Shown here piece by piece: positions 53,134 through 60,649 of a stretch of DNA of 64,000 bases (the stretch's first letter is position 1; the number at the start of each line of letters is the position of its first letter). The notes beneath the pieces are model-generated. The model was not told the DNA's origin, made no database searches, and was given only the letters and a program-made list of their open reading frames with translations. The stretch spans positions 15,266-79,265 of the forward strand of contig CAZTQR010000006.1 in NCBI GenBank assembly GCA_964615795.1, given 5' to 3'. The translations under genes were made by a program, and so were the position numbers. Source of the DNA: JADJAH01 sp964615795. Its GTDB lineage: Bacteria > Bacteroidota > Ignavibacteria > Tepidaquicellales > Tepidaquicellaceae.

Positions 53134-53254
53134 TAATTGCTTCTCCGAAGATCAGATACTGATCTTTTGCCTTCTGAATATCTTTCATCATCAGGAATGG
53201 ATCCATGCGGATTGACTGATACTGAGTATGTGCTTCTTCCAGCCATTTTCATTA

Positions 53255-54121
53255 TCAGAGTTCTGTGATCTTTCCGTAAGACTCCGGCCGGCGGTCTCTG
53301 AAGAACTGCCATGTTGCTCTCACTTCCTCTATCATTCCGAGGTCGAACTCCGAGATCAGCAGTTCGTCATTGTCCTCTGATGCCTGAGCAAATATCTGCC
53401 CCCGCGGGTCCACAAAGTATGAAGAACCGTAGAATTTACCGATGTTCCATGGCTTCTCAGTGCCGACTCTGTTGATGCATCCCATGAAGTATCCGTTCGC
53501 GGCGGCATGTGCAGGCTGTTCAAGCTTCCAGAGATACTGTGAAAGTCCCGCAACAGTGGCCGAAGGATTGTAAACTATCTCTGCCCCGTTAAGCCCGAGG
53601 ATCCTTGCGCCTTCAGGGAAATGCCTGTCATAGCAGATATATACGCCAACTTTGCAGTACCTCGTATCGAATACAGGATATCCAAGATTGCCCGGCCTGA
53701 AGAAGAACTTCTCCCAGAAGCCTGATGTATGCGGTATGTGATTCTTCCTGTACTTGCCTATGTAACTTCCGTCTGCATCGATCACAGCCGCAGTGTTGTA
53801 CAGTATGCCTGCCTGTTCCCTTTCAAATACAGGAACGATCATTACCATAGAGTGCCTTCGCGCAAATTCCTGCATTCGCTCAACTGTCGGCCCCGGCACC
53901 GGTTCGGCGGCAGAATACCACTCCGCGCTCTGTCCCGGACAGAAGTAAGGAGTGCTGAATATCTCCTGAAGGCACAATATCTGAACGCCCTTGCTTCCCG
54001 CCTCCTCTATATAAGGTACATGTTTGAGAATCATTGCTTCCTTGATCTCCTGAATTCCGGCATCACCTTCGCTCAGCGGAGAGCTCATCTGAATAAGTCC
54101 TGACTTGATTATTCGCGGCAT
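53255..54121 (-). CDS. Nitrilase-family amidohydrolase, probable beta-ureidopropionase
   Basis: 288 residues. The Glu-Lys-Cys triad is E53 ('LCLQEIF'), K126 ('YRKNHIPH') and C163 ('VYICYDRHFPEGAR'). The sequence around these ('FFRPGNLGYPVFDT', 'GCINRVGTE', 'GSSYFVDPRGQIFAQAS') is closest to N-carbamoyl-beta-alanine amidohydrolases, with N-carbamoylputrescine amidase as the alternative. Position upstream of preT-preA (122 bases) supports the last step of reductive pyrimidine breakdown. Confidence 0.88.
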   Translation of the reverse strand: MPRIIKSGLIQMSSPLSEGDAGIQEIKEAMILKHVPYIEEAGSKGVQILCLQEIFSTPYFCPGQSAEWYSAAEPVPGPTVERMQEFARRHSMVMIVPVFEREQAGILYNTAAVIDADGSYIGKYRKNHIPHTSGFWEKFFFRPGNLGYPVFDTRYCKVGVYICYDRHFPEGARILGLNGAEIVYNPSATVAGLSQYLWKLEQPAHAAANGYFMGCINRVGTEKPWNIGKFYGSSYFVDPRGQIFAQASEDNDELLISEFDLGMIEEVRATWQFFRDRRPESYGKITEL

Positions 54122-54210
54122 GTTGTAATTAATAATTTGGGGAAATTAGCCGAGTTGTAATACAGGTTGAATGCAAAAGGAAATGACATTTGAAGAGCAA
54201 GGACTGCAAG

Positions 54211-55977
54211 TCACTTTATCAGCATCATCTTCTTGGTATCAATCAGCTGGCCGTTGACCACCAGCGTGTACAGATATGTACCGCTGGAGATTTTGTATGA
54301 GCTGTAATCTCTTGTGATATCCTTGACTCCTGCAGTATAAACCCTTTCATTCACAATGGTCTCTATGAGCCTGCCGCGCAAATCATACAAGTGCAGGCTT
54401 ACAGTTGCCGCTCTGGTTAGCGAAAATCTGAAGGTTGTTGAGGGATTGAACGGATTGGGGAAATTCTGACTCAGTATGAAGTCAGCAGGTTCGTTTGTTC
54501 CGGAAATGAATGCAAGCTGAACTGAAGACCAGGCATTGACAATCCCGTATCCCATCAGATTATTCGGCGAAGAGCTGTTGGTCGCCGTATTCCTTAATAT
54601 GTCCTTCACCTGCAGGGGATTCAGTTCCGGGTTTGCCGAAAGCACCATGGCGCAGACGCCGGCAACCATTGGACAGGCAAGCGATGTTCCCACATTGGAA
54701 TTTATGTAACCAACTCCCCCGGCCCCCGGCCTTGCGGTATGATTGTTAACTCCGTAAGCCATGACATCAGGTTTGATCCTTCCGTCTGTGGTCGGTCCCA
54801 CTGATGAGAATGCCGCCCTTTGCCTTCCTGTTGTAACGGCTCCGACAGTGATCACATTAAAGGCGTCGGCGGGCGCGCTCAGGGTATTGTGTGATGAATT
54901 GAAGCCGTCATTTCCGGCGGACACTACAACAACAATCCCTTTGCTCACGGCGATGTCAGCCGCTCTTGTAATGAGTGCGGTACTGCCGTTCATTGACTGC
55001 CATGTATATGACGGATAAGGCGGATTGAAGTTAAGATATCCGAGTGAGCTGGTAATGATGTCCGCTCCAAGGCTGTCCGCCCATTCTGCGGCGGCGATCC
55101 AGTTGTCTTCTTCAAGCGGCGTTTCGCTGTCAGTGTTCTCCGTCTTTGCAAGCAGGTATTGTGCATCAAACGCTGGAGATACAAGATAGCCCGGATCGTA
55201 TGCTGCGATCAGCGAAAGAGTCAGCGTGCCGTGGGCTCCGTTGCCCATTCTCCCGGAACCGTTAGCAACGATCGTATCGCCGTTGACAAAATCATAGGTC
55301 CTCAGCCCTTTGAGCCTGATCTTGTTGAAGCAGTTATGTTCAAGATTATCAAAACCCGAATCAAAAGATGCAATGAGTACATCCTGACCGGTGAAGCCCC
55401 TGTCATGCGCCGGGGGAACATTGATAATGTTGGACTGATTCAGCGAAGGACCATAATTGATTCCAAGCGGATCGTCCGATTCGCTCTCCGGAAGCAGGGA
55501 CAGATTATCAGCGGCAACCGCTTCTGCATGCTTGTATTTTGCCACAAGTCCAATGTGAGAAACAAATGTGAAGCGGGAAATGAGAGATATCTGGTTCACA
55601 TCCGCATAGCATGACACTGCATTGAACCATTTGGACCTGTTCCTTATCTGTGCTCCAGTAAGTGCCACGTCCCGGACATAATCAGAGTTAACAGGCAGGT
55701 CGAGATGTGACAGTGCATCTGCCTGCGACGAGCGTTTTCTGATACGCTCAAGTGCCCTCTTCGAAAGGAAATTTTCACCATACTGCCCATTCTTATCTTT
55801 GAAGTAGATCCAGACAAGTTTCTTATCGTGAGGATTACCCGCATACAATTCAATGATGAGGGCATCGGAGAGCACGCCTGAGCCGGCGCATTCTCCCTTG
55901 CCTTGCACACCGAACAGACAGATCATAATGAGAGCGGGCATGAAAAACCTGCTCAGATAATAAGACTTGATTTTCAT
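54211..55977 (-). CDS. Secreted subtilisin-like (S8) protease with type IX sorting domain
   Basis: 588 residues. A signal peptide covers about residues 1-30. The triad is Asp206 ('IASFDSGFD'), His249 ('NGAHGTLTLSLIA') and Ser432 ('GTSLACPMVAGV'), with oxyanion Asn356 ('SAGNDGFN'). The His motif has Ala-His-Gly-Thr with Leu where Val/Thr is common. The last 85 residues are a type IX sorting domain ('SQNFPNPFNPSTTFRFSL ... KKMMLIK'), like the M43 protease. It should be an extracellular or surface protease. Confidence 0.93.
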   Translation of the reverse strand: MKIKSYYLSRFFMPALIMICLFGVQGKGECAGSGVLSDALIIELYAGNPHDKKLVWIYFKDKNGQYGENFLSKRALERIRKRSSQADALSHLDLPVNSDYVRDVALTGAQIRNRSKWFNAVSCYADVNQISLISRFTFVSHIGLVAKYKHAEAVAADNLSLLPESESDDPLGINYGPSLNQSNIINVPPAHDRGFTGQDVLIASFDSGFDNLEHNCFNKIRLKGLRTYDFVNGDTIVANGSGRMGNGAHGTLTLSLIAAYDPGYLVSPAFDAQYLLAKTENTDSETPLEEDNWIAAAEWADSLGADIITSSLGYLNFNPPYPSYTWQSMNGSTALITRAADIAVSKGIVVVVSAGNDGFNSSHNTLSAPADAFNVITVGAVTTGRQRAAFSSVGPTTDGRIKPDVMAYGVNNHTARPGAGGVGYINSNVGTSLACPMVAGVCAMVLSANPELNPLQVKDILRNTATNSSSPNNLMGYGIVNAWSSVQLAFISGTNEPADFILSQNFPNPFNPSTTFRFSLTRAATVSLHLYDLRGRLIETIVNERVYTAGVKDITRDYSSYKISSGTYLYTLVVNGQLIDTKKMMLIK

Positions 55978-56481
55978 TGATTCCTGCTTGGTGAAAATTC
56001 CGAATTCCCGAGTTCAATTTCAATGTTCATTTTCTGTGCAGACCTCCGGCAAATGTGTAAGGGTTGATCACGCAGTTCAGGATATTCATCTCTTTCTTCC
56101 GTCAGGACAAAAATTCTGATGCACTGCAAAAATGCGGCGTCTGGCTGAGCAGTCCCGAAAACGATTTGTGTTTTCGGGACGCGACGAAGACTGCGCCGCG
56201 AGGGATCACATGATTTTCCTGATCAATGTACCGAAGTAATTTGGGAATGGATCCATTTACATGTGCTCAACTCATAATTATCAATCGAACTTAACTAAAA
56301 TGTTAAAGATCGCACACCCAAAATATGTCAATAGAAAAGAGCGATATTCAATTGTAATTTTCAAAAATTGTTTGAGATTAGTTGCAGAAGTACAATGCTT
56401 CTGCCAGTTCTTAAAGAAGCTACGCTGATCACAAACATTAAGACAATCTCTGTGAAAATCGTATTAATAAATATCCGTGAC
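55978..56481. other. Gene-free stretch of about 500 bases between divergent genes
   Basis: It separates the S8 protease (leftward) from the barrel-like protein (rightward), so promoters for both should be here, but I see no clear consensus. The standout element is the nested hairpin at 56134-56199. The part from about 56205 to 56360 is A+T-rich and empty. A frame upstream of 56482 is open from 56368 but has no coding character. Confidence 0.5.
56134..56199. other. Nested G+C-rich hairpin, possible small RNA or transcript end
   Basis: Inner stem TCCCGAAAAC/GTTTTCGGGA (56153-56162 with 56170-56179, perfect 10 bp, 7-base loop). Outer stem GCGGCG/CGCCGC (56134-56139 with 56194-56199). Read on the minus strand the outer stem is followed by ATTTTTG, so it could end a leftward RNA, although no annotated gene lies to its right on that strand. 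Confidence 0.45.
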
Positions 56482-57246
56482 ATGAAGAATCATTCAGGCA
56501 AAATATTTACCGGGATTGTGTTGTTAGCCGCTGCACTGATCAACAACCCGGTACAGGCACAGCAGTTCAACTCTGACAACTACTTGTCAAAGCCCAAGGG
56601 AGTAGCAACAATCATTCTTACCTATGGCGAGAGAAACTCAATGTTCATGACAACGTTTTCCTTGTTGCGAAATTGGGAATTCACTGCAGCAGCATATCTT
56701 TATAATGATGACAATGATCCTCTTACAGATGACGGACACTCAACTTCTTTATATGCCAAGTATATGATCTTTGAAAACAAGGCAAAGACCGGCGGAGTGG
56801 CTGTAAAGTTTGGGACAGGACTCGATCCGGGATATCTTGACGGAAGCGACAGAGCCAATGACGCATTTAAGACTTTTTGGACAAATGCGCCTGTAACCAT
56901 TCCTTTCTTCGACAATGCAGTTTCATGGGATATTATGCCGGGTGCAAGCGTCACCAGAAATTTCGGAGAAGAACAAACTACGGCCTGGGCATTTACATAT
57001 TCCACACGACTGGCCTGGTATCCGTTCGATCCCACTTTCTCATTGGTCGGTGAGGTCTACGGCTCTGAAGGCGACCTTAATACAAAGCCAGAATACAGGG
57101 CCGGATTGCGATGGGAGCCGAATCAATACTCCGTGTTTGCGCTGTCATACGACGATGAGTTCGGAGGAGATAAGGGAGGAGGATTTGAGCTCGGAATGAT
57201 GATTTTCACACCACCTTTCTTCTGCATTGGTGATTGCAATGATTAG
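56482..57246 (+). CDS. Exported beta-barrel-like protein of unknown function
   Basis: 254 residues from ATG 56482. A signal peptide ends near 'NNPVQAQQ' (residues 21-28). The rest is a series of alternating strands with aromatic girdles ('TYGERNSMFMTTFSLLRNWEFTAAAYLYND', 'AWAFTYSTRLAWYPFDPTFSLVGEVYGSEG', 'YRAGLRWEPNQYSVFALSYDDEFGG'), typical of small outer-membrane barrels, ending 'FTPPFFCIGDCND' with two cysteines. The function is unknown. It is the only rightward gene near the end of the window. Confidence 0.75.
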   Translation: MKNHSGKIFTGIVLLAAALINNPVQAQQFNSDNYLSKPKGVATIILTYGERNSMFMTTFSLLRNWEFTAAAYLYNDDNDPLTDDGHSTSLYAKYMIFENKAKTGGVAVKFGTGLDPGYLDGSDRANDAFKTFWTNAPVTIPFFDNAVSWDIMPGASVTRNFGEEQTTAWAFTYSTRLAWYPFDPTFSLVGEVYGSEGDLNTKPEYRAGLRWEPNQYSVFALSYDDEFGGDKGGGFELGMMIFTPPFFCIGDCND

Positions 57247-57443
57247 TCGTTCATGAATTCACCGGAACCGGAAAACAGGTACATTCTCAGTCGCTCTTGA
57301 TGTTCCCGAATATAGGGCGGCCTGCGTGGATCGCTTTTATAATTCCGTCTGCGGGCAGGAGGGTCACCAGCAACAGCGGAAAGGTGACAATGCCGCCGGG
57401 CTTCATGTAACACTGCGTGTTGTGTATCGAGTAAAACAGATGA

Positions 57444-60400
57444 TTAATTCTTTTGACTACTAAATACCATCTGGCAAGCTTCTTCCATTGTCATCTTCTC
57501 ACCTTCCTCTCTGTATTTCCTGAAATCTTCTTCGCCTAAATATTCACGAAGCCTGTTAATAGTTTCGTACTTTAAATCTACATCATGTTCATCAAATATA
57601 TCTCTGTATGTCTCAAAAAATTTTTCTGAAACGCTGAGACATTTTATAGCTTTTACAAAATCACCGATTCTGAATTCAACAATTCCCAGTTTGTTTATCG
57701 ATTCAGTAATTCCCGCTTTGTCACCAATTTCATTTCTGATCAAAACACATTCTTCAAAAAATCTTTTAGCCTTTAAATTATCTCCCTGAAAAAATGCCAG
57801 ATTTCCCAGACCGTAGAATGATAAAGCAATTCCGTGTTTGTCACCGATGTCGCTGAAGATTTTCAGGCTTTCTTTAAGATAATTCCCGGCGGGTTCAAAA
57901 TCTTCTGTGGAGATCAAGACTTTTCCAAGGTTGCTTAGTGAAGTGGCAATTCCCTGTTTGTCACCGATGTCCCTGAAAATTGCCAGGCTTTCCTCATAAT
58001 ATTTGATCGACTGTTCATAATCCTTTTGTAAGCTCACAAGATCACCCAGGTTATTGAGGAAATTGGCAATTCCCTGCTTGTCACCTATTTCCCTGAATAC
58101 AGCCAGACTTTCCTCATAGATTTTTTTCGTCAATTCAAAATCTCCCTGAGTTTTCGCAACTGAGCCTACGTTTCCAAGTGAAGCAGCAATTCCTTTTTTG
58201 TCTCCAATTTCCCTTTTGATATCAAGACTTTCTTCAAAGTATTTCCTGGCCTTCTCAAAATTCCCCCGGTATAACTCTAGCCCGCCAAGGTTGTTCAGAG
58301 AAGCGGAAACTCCATGCTTATCTCCGATCTCCTTTCTGATAGCCAGGCTATCTTCATAATACATCCTTGCTTCTTCATATTTTCCGGTGGAGAATGCCAC
58401 ACCGCCGAGGTTGTTCATAGAGCCGGCAACTCCCATCTTGTCTCCAATCTCTTTCTTTATTGCCATGCTTTCTTCAAAAAATTTCTTTGCAGTATCAAAT
58501 TTTCCCTGAGTGTATGCCAGGTTTCCCAGGTTGTTGACAGTTGTGGAAATTCCCATTACATCTTCAATGTCCCTGAATAAAGCCAGACTCTCCTCAAAAT
58601 ATCTTCCGGCGTTTTCATAATTTCCCTGATATCTGTTCAGATTACCAGAAAGGTTAAGTATGTTTGCTTTTGTGTTCTTGCTTAAACGATCATGCTTTTT
58701 CAGTATGCTCTCAAGTACTTTCATTCCCGTTGAATATTGTCCGCGAATTTCCCAGAATTTTCCTATGCCATAAGCAACAATTGCTCCTTTTTCTGCTTCT
58801 TCATTTCTTATTCCCCATTCGATGGCTGATATGAAATTATTATGATCTGCTTCAAGTAAGTCCAGCCATTCCTTGAGATTGGTACCTTTTAATTCGGGTT
58901 TTGCTGATTGCGAAAGTTTTAAAAAATAATCCAGATGCTTTGAGAATATTCTATTATCCGTCTGAAGTTTTTCTCTTCCGTATTGTCTGATTGAATCAAG
59001 AAGTTTGTAACGCTCTTTTGATTCGTCATAAATTACAATTGACTTTTCACAAAGAGCAGTTATCAGATCGAGAATATCATTCTTCTTTATGAATTCATCG
59101 GAACAGATCTCTTCGGCAGCTTCAAGAGTAAACACGCAGGAAAATACAGCCAGCCTGCTCCATAACGTCTTTTCTTTTTTTGTGAGAAGGTCATAGCTCC
59201 AGTCTATAAGCGCTTTTAATGTTTGCTGTCTTGGCATAGCTGTTCGCACGCCTCCTGTAAGAAGATTGAACATGTCATCCAGTCTCTCAAATATCTTTTC
59301 CGGTGAAAGTATCTTTATTCTCGCTGCAGCAAGTTCAATAGCCAGCGGGATTCCGTCAAGACTGGAACATATTCCGGCAATTGCATGAGCGTTCCTATTA
59401 TTTACTCTGAATTTCGGGTTAACTGCAATTGCTCTTTCGACAAACAATCGGACTGATTCATACTGAGTTAACTGATCAGGTGTGTTATTCTTTTTCGGAT
59501 CCGGTTGTGTAAGCGGCGGAATTGTAAATAAACGCTCTCCCGGAATGTTCAGAGATTCGCGGCTTGTAGCAATTATCTTCAGTCCCGGGCATGCAGAGAG
59601 CAGTTTTGCAGATACTTCCGCACATGCTTCAATCAAATGCTCACAGTTATCAAGTATGATTAATATCTCTTTGTTTTTTAAATAGTCAGTTAAAGTTCTT
59701 TCCGGTTCAATATTCATTTCTTCCTTCAGACCGAATATATTCATCAGGGCAATTGGAACATAATCAGGATCGCTTATAGCTGCCAGTTCCAGGAACCAAA
59801 CTCCGTTTGCAAAATCATCTATCAGGTCAGCTCCTGTCTGAAGTGACAACCTGGTCTTTCCGGCACCGCCTGTACCGAATATTGTCAATAACCGGTTTGC
59901 CTTCAATAATTCCTTAACGCTTTTAATTTCATCTTCCCTGCCGATAAAATTAGTCAACTGTATCGGAAGATTATTCGGACGAGCATCAAGTGTCTTTAAA
60001 GGCGGGAAGTCTTCGCGAAGACCGGGACAGGCTATCTGATAAAGCCGGATCGGCTGAATGACATCTTTCAGTCTGCGCTCACCGAGATCCCGGAATGAAA
60101 TTTCATCTGCCTCAGAGGATTCAGGACTCAATGTATTTATATCAGACCCTTTTTCACTTAGAGTCTTTATGCCTTCGAGGCAAAGTACATATGCATCATT
60201 GGAAATAAGTATCTGCTCACCATAAGCAGCTGACATTACTCTGGCCGCTCTTGCAAGCGTTATGTAACCCATGTAATCATGTCCATTCCATTCGGCAGTT
60301 CCCGAATGGATTCCAATCCTGACCTTGATTACAGCATCATTCCACTTTTCATTCTTCAGTCTTTTCTGAATTTCAACAGAAGCACAAACAGCATCTGAAG

Positions 60401-60593
60401 CATCTTCAAACGCGCAGCAAAATGCATCACCTATTTTCTTAAATACAAAACCATTAAATGACTCAACAACTTCATTCAGAATTTCATTGTGTCTTTTAAG
60501 AGCAGACGGAAGCGATTCGGGAAAATCCTGAGAAAGCCTTGTACTGCCTTCGATGTCGGTGAAGAGGAAAATTACGTTGCCGTTTGGTTTCAT
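57444..60593 (-). CDS. Class III cyclase-like / NB-ARC (STAND) ATPase / TPR protein, copy 1
   Basis: 1049 residues from ATG 60593 (a TTG at 60614 is in frame). Domains: cyclase-like (1-190; metal Asp13 in 'LFTDIEGST', Asp56 in 'KKIGDAF', Arg118 in 'ARAAR'), a linker, an NB-ARC/STAND ATPase (about 215-560; Walker A 'FGTGGAGKTRL', Walker B 'LIILDNCEHL', 'ATSRESL', 'GIPLAIELAAAR', 'LIDWSYDLL'), a helical domain and nine 40-residue TPR-like units (about 645-995). The position of the usual catalytic Asn is Ala114. STAND proteins are signal switches that oligomerise on ligand binding; the ligand and output are unknown. Base composition is visibly more A+T-rich than the rest of the window. Copy 2 follows upstream. 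Confidence 0.88.
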   Translation of the reverse strand: MKPNGNVIFLFTDIEGSTRLSQDFPESLPSALKRHNEILNEVVESFNGFVFKKIGDAFCCAFEDASDAVCASVEIQKRLKNEKWNDAVIKVRIGIHSGTAEWNGHDYMGYITLARAARVMSAAYGEQILISNDAYVLCLEGIKTLSEKGSDINTLSPESSEADEISFRDLGERRLKDVIQPIRLYQIACPGLREDFPPLKTLDARPNNLPIQLTNFIGREDEIKSVKELLKANRLLTIFGTGGAGKTRLSLQTGADLIDDFANGVWFLELAAISDPDYVPIALMNIFGLKEEMNIEPERTLTDYLKNKEILIILDNCEHLIEACAEVSAKLLSACPGLKIIATSRESLNIPGERLFTIPPLTQPDPKKNNTPDQLTQYESVRLFVERAIAVNPKFRVNNRNAHAIAGICSSLDGIPLAIELAAARIKILSPEKIFERLDDMFNLLTGGVRTAMPRQQTLKALIDWSYDLLTKKEKTLWSRLAVFSCVFTLEAAEEICSDEFIKKNDILDLITALCEKSIVIYDESKERYKLLDSIRQYGREKLQTDNRIFSKHLDYFLKLSQSAKPELKGTNLKEWLDLLEADHNNFISAIEWGIRNEEAEKGAIVAYGIGKFWEIRGQYSTGMKVLESILKKHDRLSKNTKANILNLSGNLNRYQGNYENAGRYFEESLALFRDIEDVMGISTTVNNLGNLAYTQGKFDTAKKFFEESMAIKKEIGDKMGVAGSMNNLGGVAFSTGKYEEARMYYEDSLAIRKEIGDKHGVSASLNNLGGLELYRGNFEKARKYFEESLDIKREIGDKKGIAASLGNVGSVAKTQGDFELTKKIYEESLAVFREIGDKQGIANFLNNLGDLVSLQKDYEQSIKYYEESLAIFRDIGDKQGIATSLSNLGKVLISTEDFEPAGNYLKESLKIFSDIGDKHGIALSFYGLGNLAFFQGDNLKAKRFFEECVLIRNEIGDKAGITESINKLGIVEFRIGDFVKAIKCLSVSEKFFETYRDIFDEHDVDLKYETINRLREYLGEEDFRKYREEGEKMTMEEACQMVFSSQKN
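57608..58665 (-). repeat. Nine TPR-like 40-residue (120-base) repeats in copy 1
   Basis: Successive units carry 'NNLG...G.YE.A..YYEESLAI..EIGDK.GIA' with 40-residue spacing; eight are full length and the ninth is partial. They are degenerate at DNA level, so this is an old expansion. Confidence 0.85.
59953..60593 (-). repeat. Near-identical direct repeat, copy 1 of the cyclase module
   Basis: Matches 63150-63790 at a constant offset of 3,197 bases without gaps. I found no difference from 59953 to about 60529 and only a handful in the last 65 bases at the gene's 5' end. Identity falls abruptly just below 59953. Confidence 0.93.
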
Positions 60594-60649
60594 TTGGATT
60601 TGTGTATTGTGCAAAGCAAAATATTATTCAAACTATCAACGATTTATTA

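Noticed and set aside
53127..53312. 61-codon minus-strand frame bridging the nitrilase and preT genes
   Set aside because: It overlaps the nitrilase 3' end and preT start and has no protein-like pattern; the gap is a plain spacer.
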